DNA of 64,000 nucleotides from an uncultured Alphaproteobacteria bacterium (GTDB lineage Bacteria; Pseudomonadota; Alphaproteobacteria; Thalassobaculales; Thalassobaculaceae): contig CACOPQ010000004.1 in the NCBI GenBank assembly GCA_902629125.1, positions 62,001 through 126,000 of the forward strand, written 5' to 3'. Of this stretch, positions 1-8,601 are shown in pieces (the stretch's first letter is position 1; every line of letters begins with the position of its first letter). The notes beneath the pieces are model-generated. The model saw only the letters and a list, made by a program, of their open reading frames with translations. It was not told the origin of the DNA and searched no databases. The position numbers and the translations under genes are program-made.

Positions 1-260
1 AACCATGTCAAAATACATAACGAAAATAGGAATACCCACAGGCGTTGGATTAACTCAAATAATCTGCCACCCGTCAATGCCTGGACAACATTTGTAATTA
101 AGCTGGGAACAATAAGGATTGCCATAGCTTCTTTTAATCCCAGAACCGGAACTAATAGAGCTAATGAAATAGTCGGTAGTCCTAAACCAACTACTCCTTT
201 TACAAATCCTGCGAGTATATAGACAGAAGCAACATATAAAACCAGTTCACCAGAAAGCAT
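1..260 (-). CDS. TauE/SafE family sulfite/anion permease, 5' part only
   Basis: The coding strand begins with ATG at 260 and stays open to the window edge, giving about 86 residues. The protein opens with a hydrophobic segment containing GFVKGVVGLGLPT, followed by LALLVPVLGLKEAMAI, the N-terminal repeat typical of TauE/SafE membrane permeases, which export sulfite, sulfoacetate or other organosulfur anions. At least two membrane segments are visible. The substrate cannot be told from this fragment. It is divergent from the crotonase gene, with a 199-base gap between the starts that should hold both promoters. Confidence 0.85.
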   Translation of the reverse strand, partial: MLSGELVLYVASVYILAGFVKGVVGLGLPTISLALLVPVLGLKEAMAILIVPSLITNVVQALTGGRLFELIQRLWVFLFSLCILTW

Positions 261-459
261 AATTAAAACTCTATAAACATTTTCATCCAGGAACAAAGTG
301 CCGTAGAATGTCGGACGTTGCTGTATATTAACCTAGCTGACTTAAATAGTAATGAAATACTCTATTCTACAGAATACTGAATGTCATAATTTAAATTGGG
401 TCGTCACTTCAATACTGGCCAATATTTAATTCAAATAACGTTATAAAAATGAGAAAGAT

Positions 460-1233
460 ATGCTTCGTACGGAAAGATCAGAAAATATCGAACTTTTTAT
501 ATTGGATAGGCCAGAAGCCGGTAATTCTATTAGTGCCGAATTAACCACAGCTTTACTGGAGAAACTTGAGGCACTTAAATCAGATAATAACCTCCATGCT
601 CTGATAATTACCGGTGCTGGGAAAAAGTTTTTTTGTACCGGAGGTGACATAAAGCAGTACCAGTCGATAAAAGATAAAGAGAGCCTTAATAGTCATTTTA
701 ATAGAACTCGTTTGATAATGGACACTTTAGAGCAGCTGGAATGTCCCGTGATCAGCGCCATAAATGGTTATGCCCTAGGCGGAGGAGCCGAGCTAATTCT
801 TTGTACCGACTATCGAGTAGCTATTAAAGGCGCGAAAATAGGTTGGCCCCAAGCTCGACTTGGAATAATTCCTGCCTGGAATGGTATCGACCGACTTGTT
901 AGAGATTGTGGACCACGAGTTGCAAGCAACCTGATGCTTACGGGGAAACAGATTGATGCAGAAGAGGCAAAAACTCTCGGTTTAATTGACGAAGTGATAA
1001 ACGATAATGACGTCGTTGATGCGGCCTTATCTTATGCGGGTCTGTTAGCGGAGAGTTCTCCGCTGGCACTTAAAGCGACGAAACGTATTATCAAATCGTG
1101 CTCTAAAATGAAAAGTGAAGAAGTAAGAAAGTTACAGTATGATATTTTCCCTGATTTGTGGTTCAGCGCTGATCACAAAGAGGCCGAGAAAGCATTCACA
1201 GAAAAAAGAAAACCATTATTTACAGGTAGATAA
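460..1233 (+). CDS. Enoyl-CoA hydratase/isomerase (crotonase) family protein with altered acid/base residue
   Basis: A 257-residue cytosolic crotonase-fold protein, normal length for the family. Both oxyanion-hole segments are visible: CTGGDIK near residues 59-65 and NGYALGGGAEL near 102-112. The first catalytic glutamate of rat crotonase (E144) is kept as E111. The second (E164, in the QPE motif) is replaced by Q131 in GWPQARLGIIP. Enzymes with this change often catalyse decarboxylation, isomerisation or another reaction instead of simple hydration, so the acyl-CoA reaction is unassigned. The ATG at 460 follows a GAGAAAG ribosome-binding stretch. It converges with hspQ, leaving a 21-base gap. 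Confidence 0.9.
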   Translation: MLRTERSENIELFILDRPEAGNSISAELTTALLEKLEALKSDNNLHALIITGAGKKFFCTGGDIKQYQSIKDKESLNSHFNRTRLIMDTLEQLECPVISAINGYALGGGAELILCTDYRVAIKGAKIGWPQARLGIIPAWNGIDRLVRDCGPRVASNLMLTGKQIDAEEAKTLGLIDEVINDNDVVDAALSYAGLLAESSPLALKATKRIIKSCSKMKSEEVRKLQYDIFPDLWFSADHKEAEKAFTEKRKPLFTGR

Positions 1234-1254
1234 GGACATTTTCTCTATCTACAT

Positions 1255-1584
1255 CTACGCTATCATTGCTTTAGACTTATAAAGACCGTCTGTTGGGCCC
1301 GTAAACATAGTGGCAATTTCCGGATGACCAACTGGGCCATTATCACCGTCTTCAACCAAATTTTGCTCTGAGACGTAAGCAACGTAATAATTTTCAGGAT
1401 TTTCCGCGAGGAGGTGATAAAAGGGCTGATCCTTACGGGGCCTTTTGTCGGCAGGAATTGATTGATACCACTCATCTGAATTATCAAATTCGGGGTCTAC
1501 GTCGAAGATAACACCCCGAAAGTCATGTACTCGATGACGCACTATGGCGCCTATAGAAAATTTTGATTCAGCTATTTTCATCAC
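1255..1584 (-). CDS. hspQ: Heat shock protein HspQ / hemimethylated-DNA-binding YccV-like protein
   Basis: A 109-residue protein with the full HspQ pattern: FSIGAIVRHRVHDFRGVIFD at residues 9-28, then DPEF, RPRKDQPFYH, YVAYVSEQNL and a C-terminal HPEIATMF. In Escherichia coli this small cytosolic protein binds hemimethylated DNA near oriC and acts as a specificity enhancer for Lon protease; alphaproteobacterial homologues are single-domain like this one. The length matches the family. It is a single gene on the minus strand between the crotonase and a sugar epimerase, with no sign of an operon partner. Confidence 0.93.
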   Translation of the reverse strand: MMKIAESKFSIGAIVRHRVHDFRGVIFDVDPEFDNSDEWYQSIPADKRPRKDQPFYHLLAENPENYYVAYVSEQNLVEDGDNGPVGHPEIATMFTGPTDGLYKSKAMIA

Positions 1585-1767
1585 AAACTCTACTTTTAAA
1601 TTCTGAGTCTTGTATATATTGGCTTTTCCTGCGCTTACGTCCAGTGAAATTTACATTTAGTTCCTCTATTGTTTAACTTTTGATCAAAACCTGAGCTCGT
1701 ATATCTCAAAAACTGGTTAAATCTCTTAAGTTAAAGTTTTATTTTAAATATATAAGCATTTCGGAAT

Positions 1768-2916
1768 TTACGAATCGTTAAATTTCTCTAATTCAAGACA
1801 CGCCATTCCTAAATGGTATGCGCTACTGACTGGCATTTTATCTGAAAGCACTTGCCAATTCTGCGTGTAGTGTTCAACCCAGGTACCTGTTTCTTTAAGA
1901 TAATGCTCTAAAACGGTTTCTAGACAATTTCTAAGGTAGATTAAGTTCAGCTCACTGGGATATACACATAGAGCCTTTATCAGTTCTAAAACAGGCCACA
2001 ACCGTTTCGAACTCTTCAATATAGTCACATCTTTCGCGTTTATTTGGTCAAAAACTCCCTCAAACTCCTTATCCCAACCAAATTCTAGCGATTGACTTAA
2101 TATTCTGGCGCCAAGGCCTTTTAATTCTGGTTGGTCTAATGTCTCGGCCGTCCAGTTTAACAACCACGCCCATTCATAATGGTGGCCAGGTTCAATGATA
2201 TGTCCAATCTCCTTATTCGGATTAAAATTCCTATTAAGATATTCACGAATAATTAGTTTTTTCTTATCTAAAAACGTTTCACAAAAAAGTGTTAATAGTG
2301 ATTTTACAAGTGAACTATATTGATTACCCTCATAACATTTGCTCAAGGCTAATGCCGCTTCAAGAAGGTGCATGTGAGGATTTTGTGATCTTTGATTATC
2401 CGTCTTATCTAAAAAGCAACGGTTCATTTTCTCTTTATACGACCCATCTGAGCGCAGAAAATGTTCCTGTAACACCCTTATTGTCTTTCGTATCCAAGGC
2501 TCAGCATCCCTCTTCCCGATATACTCAGCATAATGTACAAGACCAAACAACACAAAAGCATGTGCATATAAATCTTTTGTAAGATCAAGGGGTTTTCCAT
2601 CTACAGTCACTCTGCTATACCAGCCTTCGTGATCTACATCCCAAAAGTTGGTTATTAAATATGCAAATATATTATTGGCCATTCGTTCAAAGGTTTTATC
2701 ACCGGTAAGCGCGCTCCAACGCGAAAAGACAAAAAGTTGTCGGCCATGCACCATTACGCGGCGAAAATTCTCCGGCCCGTTTTTACCTTGGCTATCTAAA
2801 GTTTCAAATAACCCACCATACTTCTTATCCCAGCCGTGCTCTGATAAAAATGGGAGCGTTTTATCAGTAAAAGTACGGAAAAAATCATAACTAAGTTTTG
2901 TAATTAAAGGAGTCAC
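1768..2916 (-). CDS. AGE-family epimerase/isomerase (N-acylglucosamine 2-epimerase/mannose isomerase-like)
   Basis: A 382-residue (alpha/alpha)6-barrel protein of normal AGE-family length. Conserved active-site segments are present: HGRQLFVFSRW (57-67), DLYAHAFVLFG (115-125), NPHMHLLEA with H181 and H183, and EPGHHYEWAW with E242, H245 and H246. H368 near the C-terminus fits the family's other catalytic histidine. Members interconvert aldoses and ketoses or epimerise C2 of N-acyl sugars; mannose isomerase or cellobiose-epimerase-like activity is as likely as N-acylglucosamine epimerisation. The start is GTG. It is divergent from glycerol kinase, so carbohydrate or polyol use is the shared theme. 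Confidence 0.88.
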   Translation of the reverse strand: MTPLITKLSYDFFRTFTDKTLPFLSEHGWDKKYGGLFETLDSQGKNGPENFRRVMVHGRQLFVFSRWSALTGDKTFERMANNIFAYLITNFWDVDHEGWYSRVTVDGKPLDLTKDLYAHAFVLFGLVHYAEYIGKRDAEPWIRKTIRVLQEHFLRSDGSYKEKMNRCFLDKTDNQRSQNPHMHLLEAALALSKCYEGNQYSSLVKSLLTLFCETFLDKKKLIIREYLNRNFNPNKEIGHIIEPGHHYEWAWLLNWTAETLDQPELKGLGARILSQSLEFGWDKEFEGVFDQINAKDVTILKSSKRLWPVLELIKALCVYPSELNLIYLRNCLETVLEHYLKETGTWVEHYTQNWQVLSDKMPVSSAYHLGMACLELEKFNDS

Positions 2917-3085
2917 ACTAAACCCTATAGAATCTGCTCAGTACTACCGACAGCAGCTTTTAACGTAGCAGATAGCCTATTATTAATATAGGACCTTGAT
3001 CGGCTTTGTTATAAGCTTTTTTAAAGACATTGTAAAAACTGGGTTGTATCCCCACAGACAGTTTCATGCCAGAGGCTCAAATCCT

Positions 3086-4606
3086 ATGACAAAATATATA
3101 CTCGCTATTGATCAAGGAACGACATCTACACGAGCAATAATTTTTGACGAAAACCTAAATATTATAAGTAGTGATCAGAGGGAATTTAATCAGCATTTTC
3201 CAAATTCTGGATGGGTAGAACACGACCCTGAGGATATATGGCAAACTTCTCTAAAAACCTGTAATAATGCTATCGCAAAAGCATCAATAGCATCCTCGGA
3301 TTTGTTATCTATTGGGATAACAAATCAACGAGAGACAGTTATTTTGTGGGACCGAGAAACAGGCACGCCAATATATAGGGCAATTGTTTGGCAAGATCGT
3401 AGAACAGTAAAGCTTTGCGAAAAGCTAAGAAGTCAAAACCTTGAGGTGACGGTCAATGAGAAAACTGGTTTGCTATTAGATCCATACTTTTCAGCCACAA
3501 AGATAAGCTGGATATTAGATAATGTCAGTGGAGCGAGGCTGGCCGCCACGCAAGGGAAACTGGCTTTTGGCACTATAGATACATTTCTTCTATGGCGCTT
3601 AACGAACGGTGCGGTGCATGCTACGGATATTACGAATGCGTCACGCACCTCTCTATTCAACATTCATAAAAAAGCATGGGACGATGAATTACTGAACCTT
3701 TTTAATATCCCTAGAGCATTGCTTCCCGAAGTTCACCATTGTACAGGATTATTTGGAATGAGCAGTCCTGATATTTTTGGCGTCAAAATCCCAATTACCG
3801 GAATTGCAGGAGATCAACAAGCTGCAGCTATCGGCCAAGCTTGCTTTAGTCCGGGAATGGTAAAATCAACATATGGCACCGGCTGTTTTGCTTTATTAAA
3901 TACCGGTGAGAATGCTGTTTCTTCTACCAATAAAATGCTCACGACGATCGCTCATGGAATAAACGGTCATGTAAGCTATGCGTTAGAAGGTTCTATTTTT
4001 ATAGCTGGTGCCGCAGTCCAATGGCTACGAGATGGAATCCGAATAGTAGATGATGCCAAACAAACTTCTGGACTAGCAGAACGTTCAGACAAGCAACAGG
4101 ATATTTATCTCGTTCCAGCATTTACAGGCCTTGGTGCTCCTTATTGGGACCCCGACTGTCGAGGTGCGATATTTGGTATAACAAGGGATACTGGAAGGGA
4201 AGAGTTTGCAAGAGCAGCTCTTGAAGCGGTCTGTTATCAAACAAGAGATCTCCTAGAAGCAATGAAACGCGATTGGGCAGTTGGTTCTGAAATAGAAACA
4301 ACATTAAGAGTAGATGGTGGACTAGCCGCAAATAATTGGGCAATGCAATTTTTAGCTGATATTCTTATGTCTAACATCGATCGCCCAGTTAATCTCGAAA
4401 CGACCGCCCTTGGAGCAGCTTACCTCTCTGGTCTCTATATGGAGGCTTTGCCAGCTCCTGAAGAATTTGAAAAAAGATGGGCTAGAGAAAGATGTTTCAA
4501 GCCTGCAATGTCACCTGCGGAGTGTCAGAGAAAGTATAAAGGATGGCGTGATGCAGTTCAGCGAACATTGGTTAATAAAGTTACAACTTTTGATCATAAC
4601 CACTGA
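3086..4606 (+). CDS. glpK: Glycerol kinase
   Basis: A 506-residue FGGY-family kinase that phosphorylates glycerol to sn-glycerol 3-phosphate with ATP. The N-terminal [15 protein letters not shown], the [13 protein letters not shown] and [11 protein letters not shown] segments, [15 protein letters not shown] and the C-terminal [15 protein letters not shown] are all glycerol-kinase hallmarks. The ATG at 3086 is chosen because [11 protein letters not shown] is the usual beginning of GlpK; an upstream in-frame TTG at 2996 would add 30 unlike residues. No GlpD or GlpF neighbour is visible, so it may work with a distant dehydrogenase. The next gene starts 14 bases after its stop and is probably co-transcribed. 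Confidence 0.95.
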   Translation: MTKYILAIDQGTTSTRAIIFDENLNIISSDQREFNQHFPNSGWVEHDPEDIWQTSLKTCNNAIAKASIASSDLLSIGITNQRETVILWDRETGTPIYRAIVWQDRRTVKLCEKLRSQNLEVTVNEKTGLLLDPYFSATKISWILDNVSGARLAATQGKLAFGTIDTFLLWRLTNGAVHATDITNASRTSLFNIHKKAWDDELLNLFNIPRALLPEVHHCTGLFGMSSPDIFGVKIPITGIAGDQQAAAIGQACFSPGMVKSTYGTGCFALLNTGENAVSSTNKMLTTIAHGINGHVSYALEGSIFIAGAAVQWLRDGIRIVDDAKQTSGLAERSDKQQDIYLVPAFTGLGAPYWDPDCRGAIFGITRDTGREEFARAALEAVCYQTRDLLEAMKRDWAVGSEIETTLRVDGGLAANNWAMQFLADILMSNIDRPVNLETTALGAAYLSGLYMEALPAPEEFEKRWARERCFKPAMSPAECQRKYKGWRDAVQRTLVNKVTTFDHNH

Positions 4607-4620
4607 GTATTAGGAAGATT

Positions 4621-5667
4621 ATGGCAGAAATTAATATTGGTCTTGTTGGGGCTGGAGTTATTGGAAAAAAACATGCACTTGCTATAGAAAATTCAAGCAA
4701 TTGCAAGTTGGCAGCCATAGTCGATGTAACAACTGAAGCAAAGAAGCATGCAAGAGATTTAGGAGTTCCTTTTTTTGCAAGTCTTGAAGAATTATTTCAA
4801 GGGCGATTAGTCGATGGGATAATATTAGCAACGCCAAGCGATCTACATAAAAATCAAGGCGTACTTTGTGCTAAAAATAATATTCCTGCACTGATTGAAA
4901 AACCGTTAGCAACAACAATTTATGATGCAGAAGCTTTGGTAACGATCGCACAGCAAACTGGCATACCTATTATTTCTGGACACTATAGACGCTTTAATAA
5001 ACAGATAGAGGCTGCCCGAAACGCCATACAATCTGGTGAGATTGGAAGATTAATAGGTGTTTCCGCTATTTGGGCGATGAAAAAGCACGACGAATACTAT
5101 GATGTTGAATGGCGTACTCAAAAAGGTGGTGGACCAATACTAACTAATCTCATCCATGACATTGATTGCCTTCGTTGGATTTGCGGTGATATCGAGACAG
5201 TAACGGCGCACGTATCTAATACGACACGCGGTTTTGAAGTGGAGGATAGTGCAGCTATTACAATGCAGTTTTCTACTGGCGCACTAGGTTCTATTTTTCT
5301 CACTGACGCCGGTCCAAGCCCCTGGTCTTTCGAGGCATCAACGGGCGAAAATCAAGATTTTGCGCATTTGGGGAATTGTTGCTATCGCTTCGTAGGTACC
5401 GACGGCTCTTTAGAATTTCCTAAAATGGGCTTGTGGAAATACCCATCGCCGGACCGAGCTGCATGGCACTTTCCTATGCTAAAGACACAAAAGGTAATCG
5501 GGCCTGGCTCCCCCTTAGTTAGCCAGGTAGAACATTTTGGCAAGGTAATTAACAACGAAGAAGAGCCTCGTTCTAGCGCACGAGATGCTGCGAACACACT
5601 CAGTGCTACACTTGCCGTACTGGAGGCAGCAAAAACTGGAAAGGTTGTGAGCCCTTGTAAAATTTAA
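4621..5667 (+). CDS. Gfo/Idh/MocA family NAD(P)-dependent oxidoreductase
   Basis: A 348-residue protein with an N-terminal Rossmann fold (GLVGAGVIGKKHA, residues 7-19) and the family EKP motif at 93-95, where the lysine is catalytic. The C-terminal half has THLIHD-like NLIHDIDCLRW, with the His/Asp pair typical of inositol-2-dehydrogenase-type members. The reaction is oxidation or reduction of a sugar, inositol or similar polyol; the exact substrate is unknown. A GGAAGATT ribosome site precedes the ATG. It lies 14 bases behind glpK, suggesting a polyol operon, and converges with the ThDP enzyme gene. Confidence 0.88.
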   Translation: MAEINIGLVGAGVIGKKHALAIENSSNCKLAAIVDVTTEAKKHARDLGVPFFASLEELFQGRLVDGIILATPSDLHKNQGVLCAKNNIPALIEKPLATTIYDAEALVTIAQQTGIPIISGHYRRFNKQIEAARNAIQSGEIGRLIGVSAIWAMKKHDEYYDVEWRTQKGGGPILTNLIHDIDCLRWICGDIETVTAHVSNTTRGFEVEDSAAITMQFSTGALGSIFLTDAGPSPWSFEASTGENQDFAHLGNCCYRFVGTDGSLEFPKMGLWKYPSPDRAAWHFPMLKTQKVIGPGSPLVSQVEHFGKVINNEEEPRSSARDAANTLSATLAVLEAAKTGKVVSPCKI

Positions 5668-5709
5668 ACTACAATAGACAATAGCTAAGAAAAGTAATTG
5701 TATTAGGGC

Positions 5710-7380
5710 TTAAAATCTTCCCTTATCAACTGACACGCTAATCAGGTTTGGTCCAGCCCTATTATCTAACGCCTCTTGCAAAGCCGGCACCAGCTCATTG
5801 TGGTTGGTTACACGCGTAGATGGCAGCCCTAGTGATTTGGCAAGCCCGACAAAGTCAACTGCAGGTTCTTTAAAATCCATTCCTATAAAATTTTCATTAC
5901 CATGGAAGGCATACAAACGTTCTTTTATTATCCGATAGCCTCCATTGTCACAAATTATGTAATTTATAGGTAACCTCTGATTTGCAGCAGTCCAAAGAGC
6001 CTGTATTGAGTACATCGAACTACCATCACCAATGACAGCAATTACTTGCCGGTCCGGATAAGCCGCTTGTACTCCACACGCTGCTGGAACGCCCCATCCA
6101 ATGCCCCCACTAGCCATACCAAACAGAGATATCTCATCTCTATATGGAAGCAGAGCCGGCAAAGACCTTGTACTTATAATTCCTTCATCTACGAAAATGG
6201 TGTCTTCAGGCATAGAGTCTATTATCGTCATCAACATCCAGGAAGGATCAATCGCTCCCGATTTCGGAAGTTCCTTTAATTGTTTTGTCAGGCCTTCTCT
6301 TGTCTTCGTCCAGTTTTTACTTCGAAGTACCTCTTTATTCTTGGTTGATTTCGATTTTAGGTTTTGGCCCCCCCTTCTTTCTAAAATTGGCGTGAGAGCT
6401 GCCATCGTTTCCTTTATATCTGCCCTCACCGCCATCTCAGTCGGAAAGTTTTTTCCCATCTCCCAATCGCGTTGACCAATCTGAATTATTGGCATTCCAT
6501 CCGGTAAGGGTTCAACTGGAGCCCAAACTGACATGCGCAAAACGTCTGCTCCTAATACAATTAGTAAATCGTATGGAGAAAGGACATCTCTAACCTGCTG
6601 TTGATCTCTGGACAAAGCTCCCATGAAACAGGGATGCGTGGATGGAAAATGAGCACCATATTGCACTGTCTGTTGATAGACAGCACATCCAAGAACATCG
6701 GCTATATTTCCCGCTTCTTCAAAAGCACGGTCCGTAGCTATCTCGTGCCCGGCAAGTATAACAGGATTTTTTGCTTCAATCATCCTGTCAGCTAGAGCGT
6801 TTAGGGTTTCCTCTGTCGGACATACTTTTGTTTGGATCCGTGTCCTGCTTCCCAACTCAAGCGCATCTTCTTCATTTAAAATATCTCCAGGAAGCGAAAT
6901 GAAAACTGGACCCATCGGCGGTGTCATTGCAATTTTTGCGGCACGACGAACAATGCGCGGAAGGTCTTGTAGTCTCGTTACCTCAACTGCCCATTTAACA
7001 AGAGGTTCCGCCATAGGCACAAGCGAATCATATAATAAAGGTTCGGTAAGGCCATGGCCTAACTCTTGTTGACCGGCTGTAATGATAATAGGTGTATTTG
7101 CAAATTTTGCGGCGTAAATCGCTCCCATCGCGTTTCCAAGACCCGGGGCAACGTGCACATTACATGCTGACAATTTTCCCGACGCTCTTGAGTAACCCTC
7201 TGCCATATAAACAACGAGCGATTCTTGCATGCTCATAAGATAATTTAAGTCTGGGTGCTCAGAAAGCGCGTCCATGATCGGTAACTCTGTTGTACCCGGA
7301 TTTCCAAAAAGATGCGTAATCCCCTCATCTTTAAGCAAGGCCAGGAACGCTGAACGACCGGTAATTTTATTCGCGCTCAT
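5710..7380 (-). CDS. ThDP-dependent benzoylformate-decarboxylase-like enzyme
   Basis: A 556-residue three-domain thiamine-diphosphate enzyme. The cofactor-activating glutamate is E53 (MQES) and the ThDP/Mg motif runs from GDG at 451-453 to N479. The N-terminal GNPGTTELP and NVHVAPGLGNAMGA resemble benzoylformate decarboxylase, including its active-site His70 (here H76). Of the other two BFD catalytic positions, Ser26 aligns with T30 and His281 with S284 (LRMSVW), so the substrate or reaction probably differs from benzoylformate decarboxylation. The ATG has a GGAGTT ribosome site. The next minus-strand gene upstream encodes an LLM flavoenzyme about 100 bases away, possibly in one transcript. 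Confidence 0.88.
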   Translation of the reverse strand: MSANKITGRSAFLALLKDEGITHLFGNPGTTELPIMDALSEHPDLNYLMSMQESLVVYMAEGYSRASGKLSACNVHVAPGLGNAMGAIYAAKFANTPIIITAGQQELGHGLTEPLLYDSLVPMAEPLVKWAVEVTRLQDLPRIVRRAAKIAMTPPMGPVFISLPGDILNEEDALELGSRTRIQTKVCPTEETLNALADRMIEAKNPVILAGHEIATDRAFEEAGNIADVLGCAVYQQTVQYGAHFPSTHPCFMGALSRDQQQVRDVLSPYDLLIVLGADVLRMSVWAPVEPLPDGMPIIQIGQRDWEMGKNFPTEMAVRADIKETMAALTPILERRGGQNLKSKSTKNKEVLRSKNWTKTREGLTKQLKELPKSGAIDPSWMLMTIIDSMPEDTIFVDEGIISTRSLPALLPYRDEISLFGMASGGIGWGVPAACGVQAAYPDRQVIAVIGDGSSMYSIQALWTAANQRLPINYIICDNGGYRIIKERLYAFHGNENFIGMDFKEPAVDFVGLAKSLGLPSTRVTNHNELVPALQEALDNRAGPNLISVSVDKGRF

Positions 7381-7486
7381 ACATAACTCCTAATTTCTTT
7401 TCATTACGTTAAATTTTAATAAACGACTCTAGATGTATTTCATTACCCGACATCTTTTATATTATTCTCCAAATTACATATATTCG

Positions 7487-8575
7487 TTAGCACCGATAAC
7501 GCTTCATCACAAGCTCTGCAAAATCGCTTAAATTTACTCTTGCTTGATCCATAGAGGGCAGTAGAGCTACTTCATTCAACCCCATAGCTTCCCTTTCTTC
7601 CAGCATCGAAATTATCTCATCAGGAGTTCCCACAAGGCCTCCCGTTGCTCTAATCAAATTCTCCGTAACAAAACGTCTTTCCTCGGGCACGGCAAATGCA
7701 CAATGTCCTAAGTGTATTTGTTGAAACCTTTTGGAAGGCGGTGTTTCCATTTTTTCTGTAAATGCTAAATACTCATCCCAAAGATTTTGACAACTCTTAG
7801 CGATACTACTTGTATCTCCGTTATATTGATAGAGCTCATACCAATAGTGGAGAGCAGCAAGTGCCATAGCACCAATTTCATCAATGACCCTATCTGACAC
7901 CATATTTTCGCCTGGCTTTAAAACGCAGGCATAAGTAAGGGCCGAAGTATGGAAAACACTTGGCAAAACCCTATTCGCCTCAGAGGCTCCAAGTTCTATT
8001 TTCTTAAGGCTTTGCATGAGCAATGCCTTTGTTTGATTGTAAGAACATATTCGACCATCACCATAGGCACCAGTTGCCATCAAAGCTTTAGGACCATCAG
8101 CAGCTACATATATTGGGACCGGCTGTTCGACGTTGATAAACCCTTCTTTTTGATGAAGAAATTTGATCTCTCTCTTTTCTCCCTTGTGACTAAACTCTAC
8201 CTCCTTACCAGCTACCAGTGCTCTTACTACCCGCAAGTATTCCCGAAACTCGCCTATTTTCATGGGGTTCATTCCCATTACACGCATCGCAGTGTGGCCA
8301 GTTCCAATAGCTAAAAAGGTGCGACCTGGGGCGAGTGCATTAATGGTCGCAATTGAATGCGCAGTAACCGGCGCCAAGCGGGTAGAAGCTATAGCTACCC
8401 CAGTACCGAGTCTAATACGTGACGTATTTGATGCTGCCAACGCCAGTATTGCATACGTATCTGAATAGATCATTTGAGAGTCTGGGGTCCAAACGCTATC
8501 ATACCCCATTCTTTCTAGATCGACTATAATTCTCCAATCGGATGCCCGAGGAACAACCATTGTACCGAATTGCAT
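7487..8575 (-). CDS. LLM class flavin-dependent oxidoreductase (bacterial luciferase-like)
   Basis: A 362-residue single-domain TIM-barrel protein of the luciferase-like monooxygenase superfamily. Segments such as LERMGYDSVWTPDSQ, RIRLGTGVAIASTRLAPVTA and GRTFLAIGTGHTAMRVMG are typical of members using FMNH2 or reduced F420; the cofactor cannot be settled from sequence alone. The ATG is preceded by GGAGATAACTGA. It sits between the gamma-glutamyltransferase and ThDP-enzyme genes in the same direction, with short gaps (26 and 106 bases), so the three may be one transcription unit. Substrate unknown. Confidence 0.88.
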   Translation of the reverse strand: MQFGTMVVPRASDWRIIVDLERMGYDSVWTPDSQMIYSDTYAILALAASNTSRIRLGTGVAIASTRLAPVTAHSIATINALAPGRTFLAIGTGHTAMRVMGMNPMKIGEFREYLRVVRALVAGKEVEFSHKGEKREIKFLHQKEGFINVEQPVPIYVAADGPKALMATGAYGDGRICSYNQTKALLMQSLKKIELGASEANRVLPSVFHTSALTYACVLKPGENMVSDRVIDEIGAMALAALHYWYELYQYNGDTSSIAKSCQNLWDEYLAFTEKMETPPSKRFQQIHLGHCAFAVPEERRFVTENLIRATGGLVGTPDEIISMLEEREAMGLNEVALLPSMDQARVNLSDFAELVMKRYRC

Positions 8576-8601
8576 TCAGTTATCTCCCATTTCTACAGCT
8601 A

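Noticed and set aside
3040-3090. tRNA-like T-loop string near the glpK start (GGCTCAAATCC)
   Set aside because: No acceptor, D or anticodon stems can be paired upstream; it is a chance match next to the glpK ATG.
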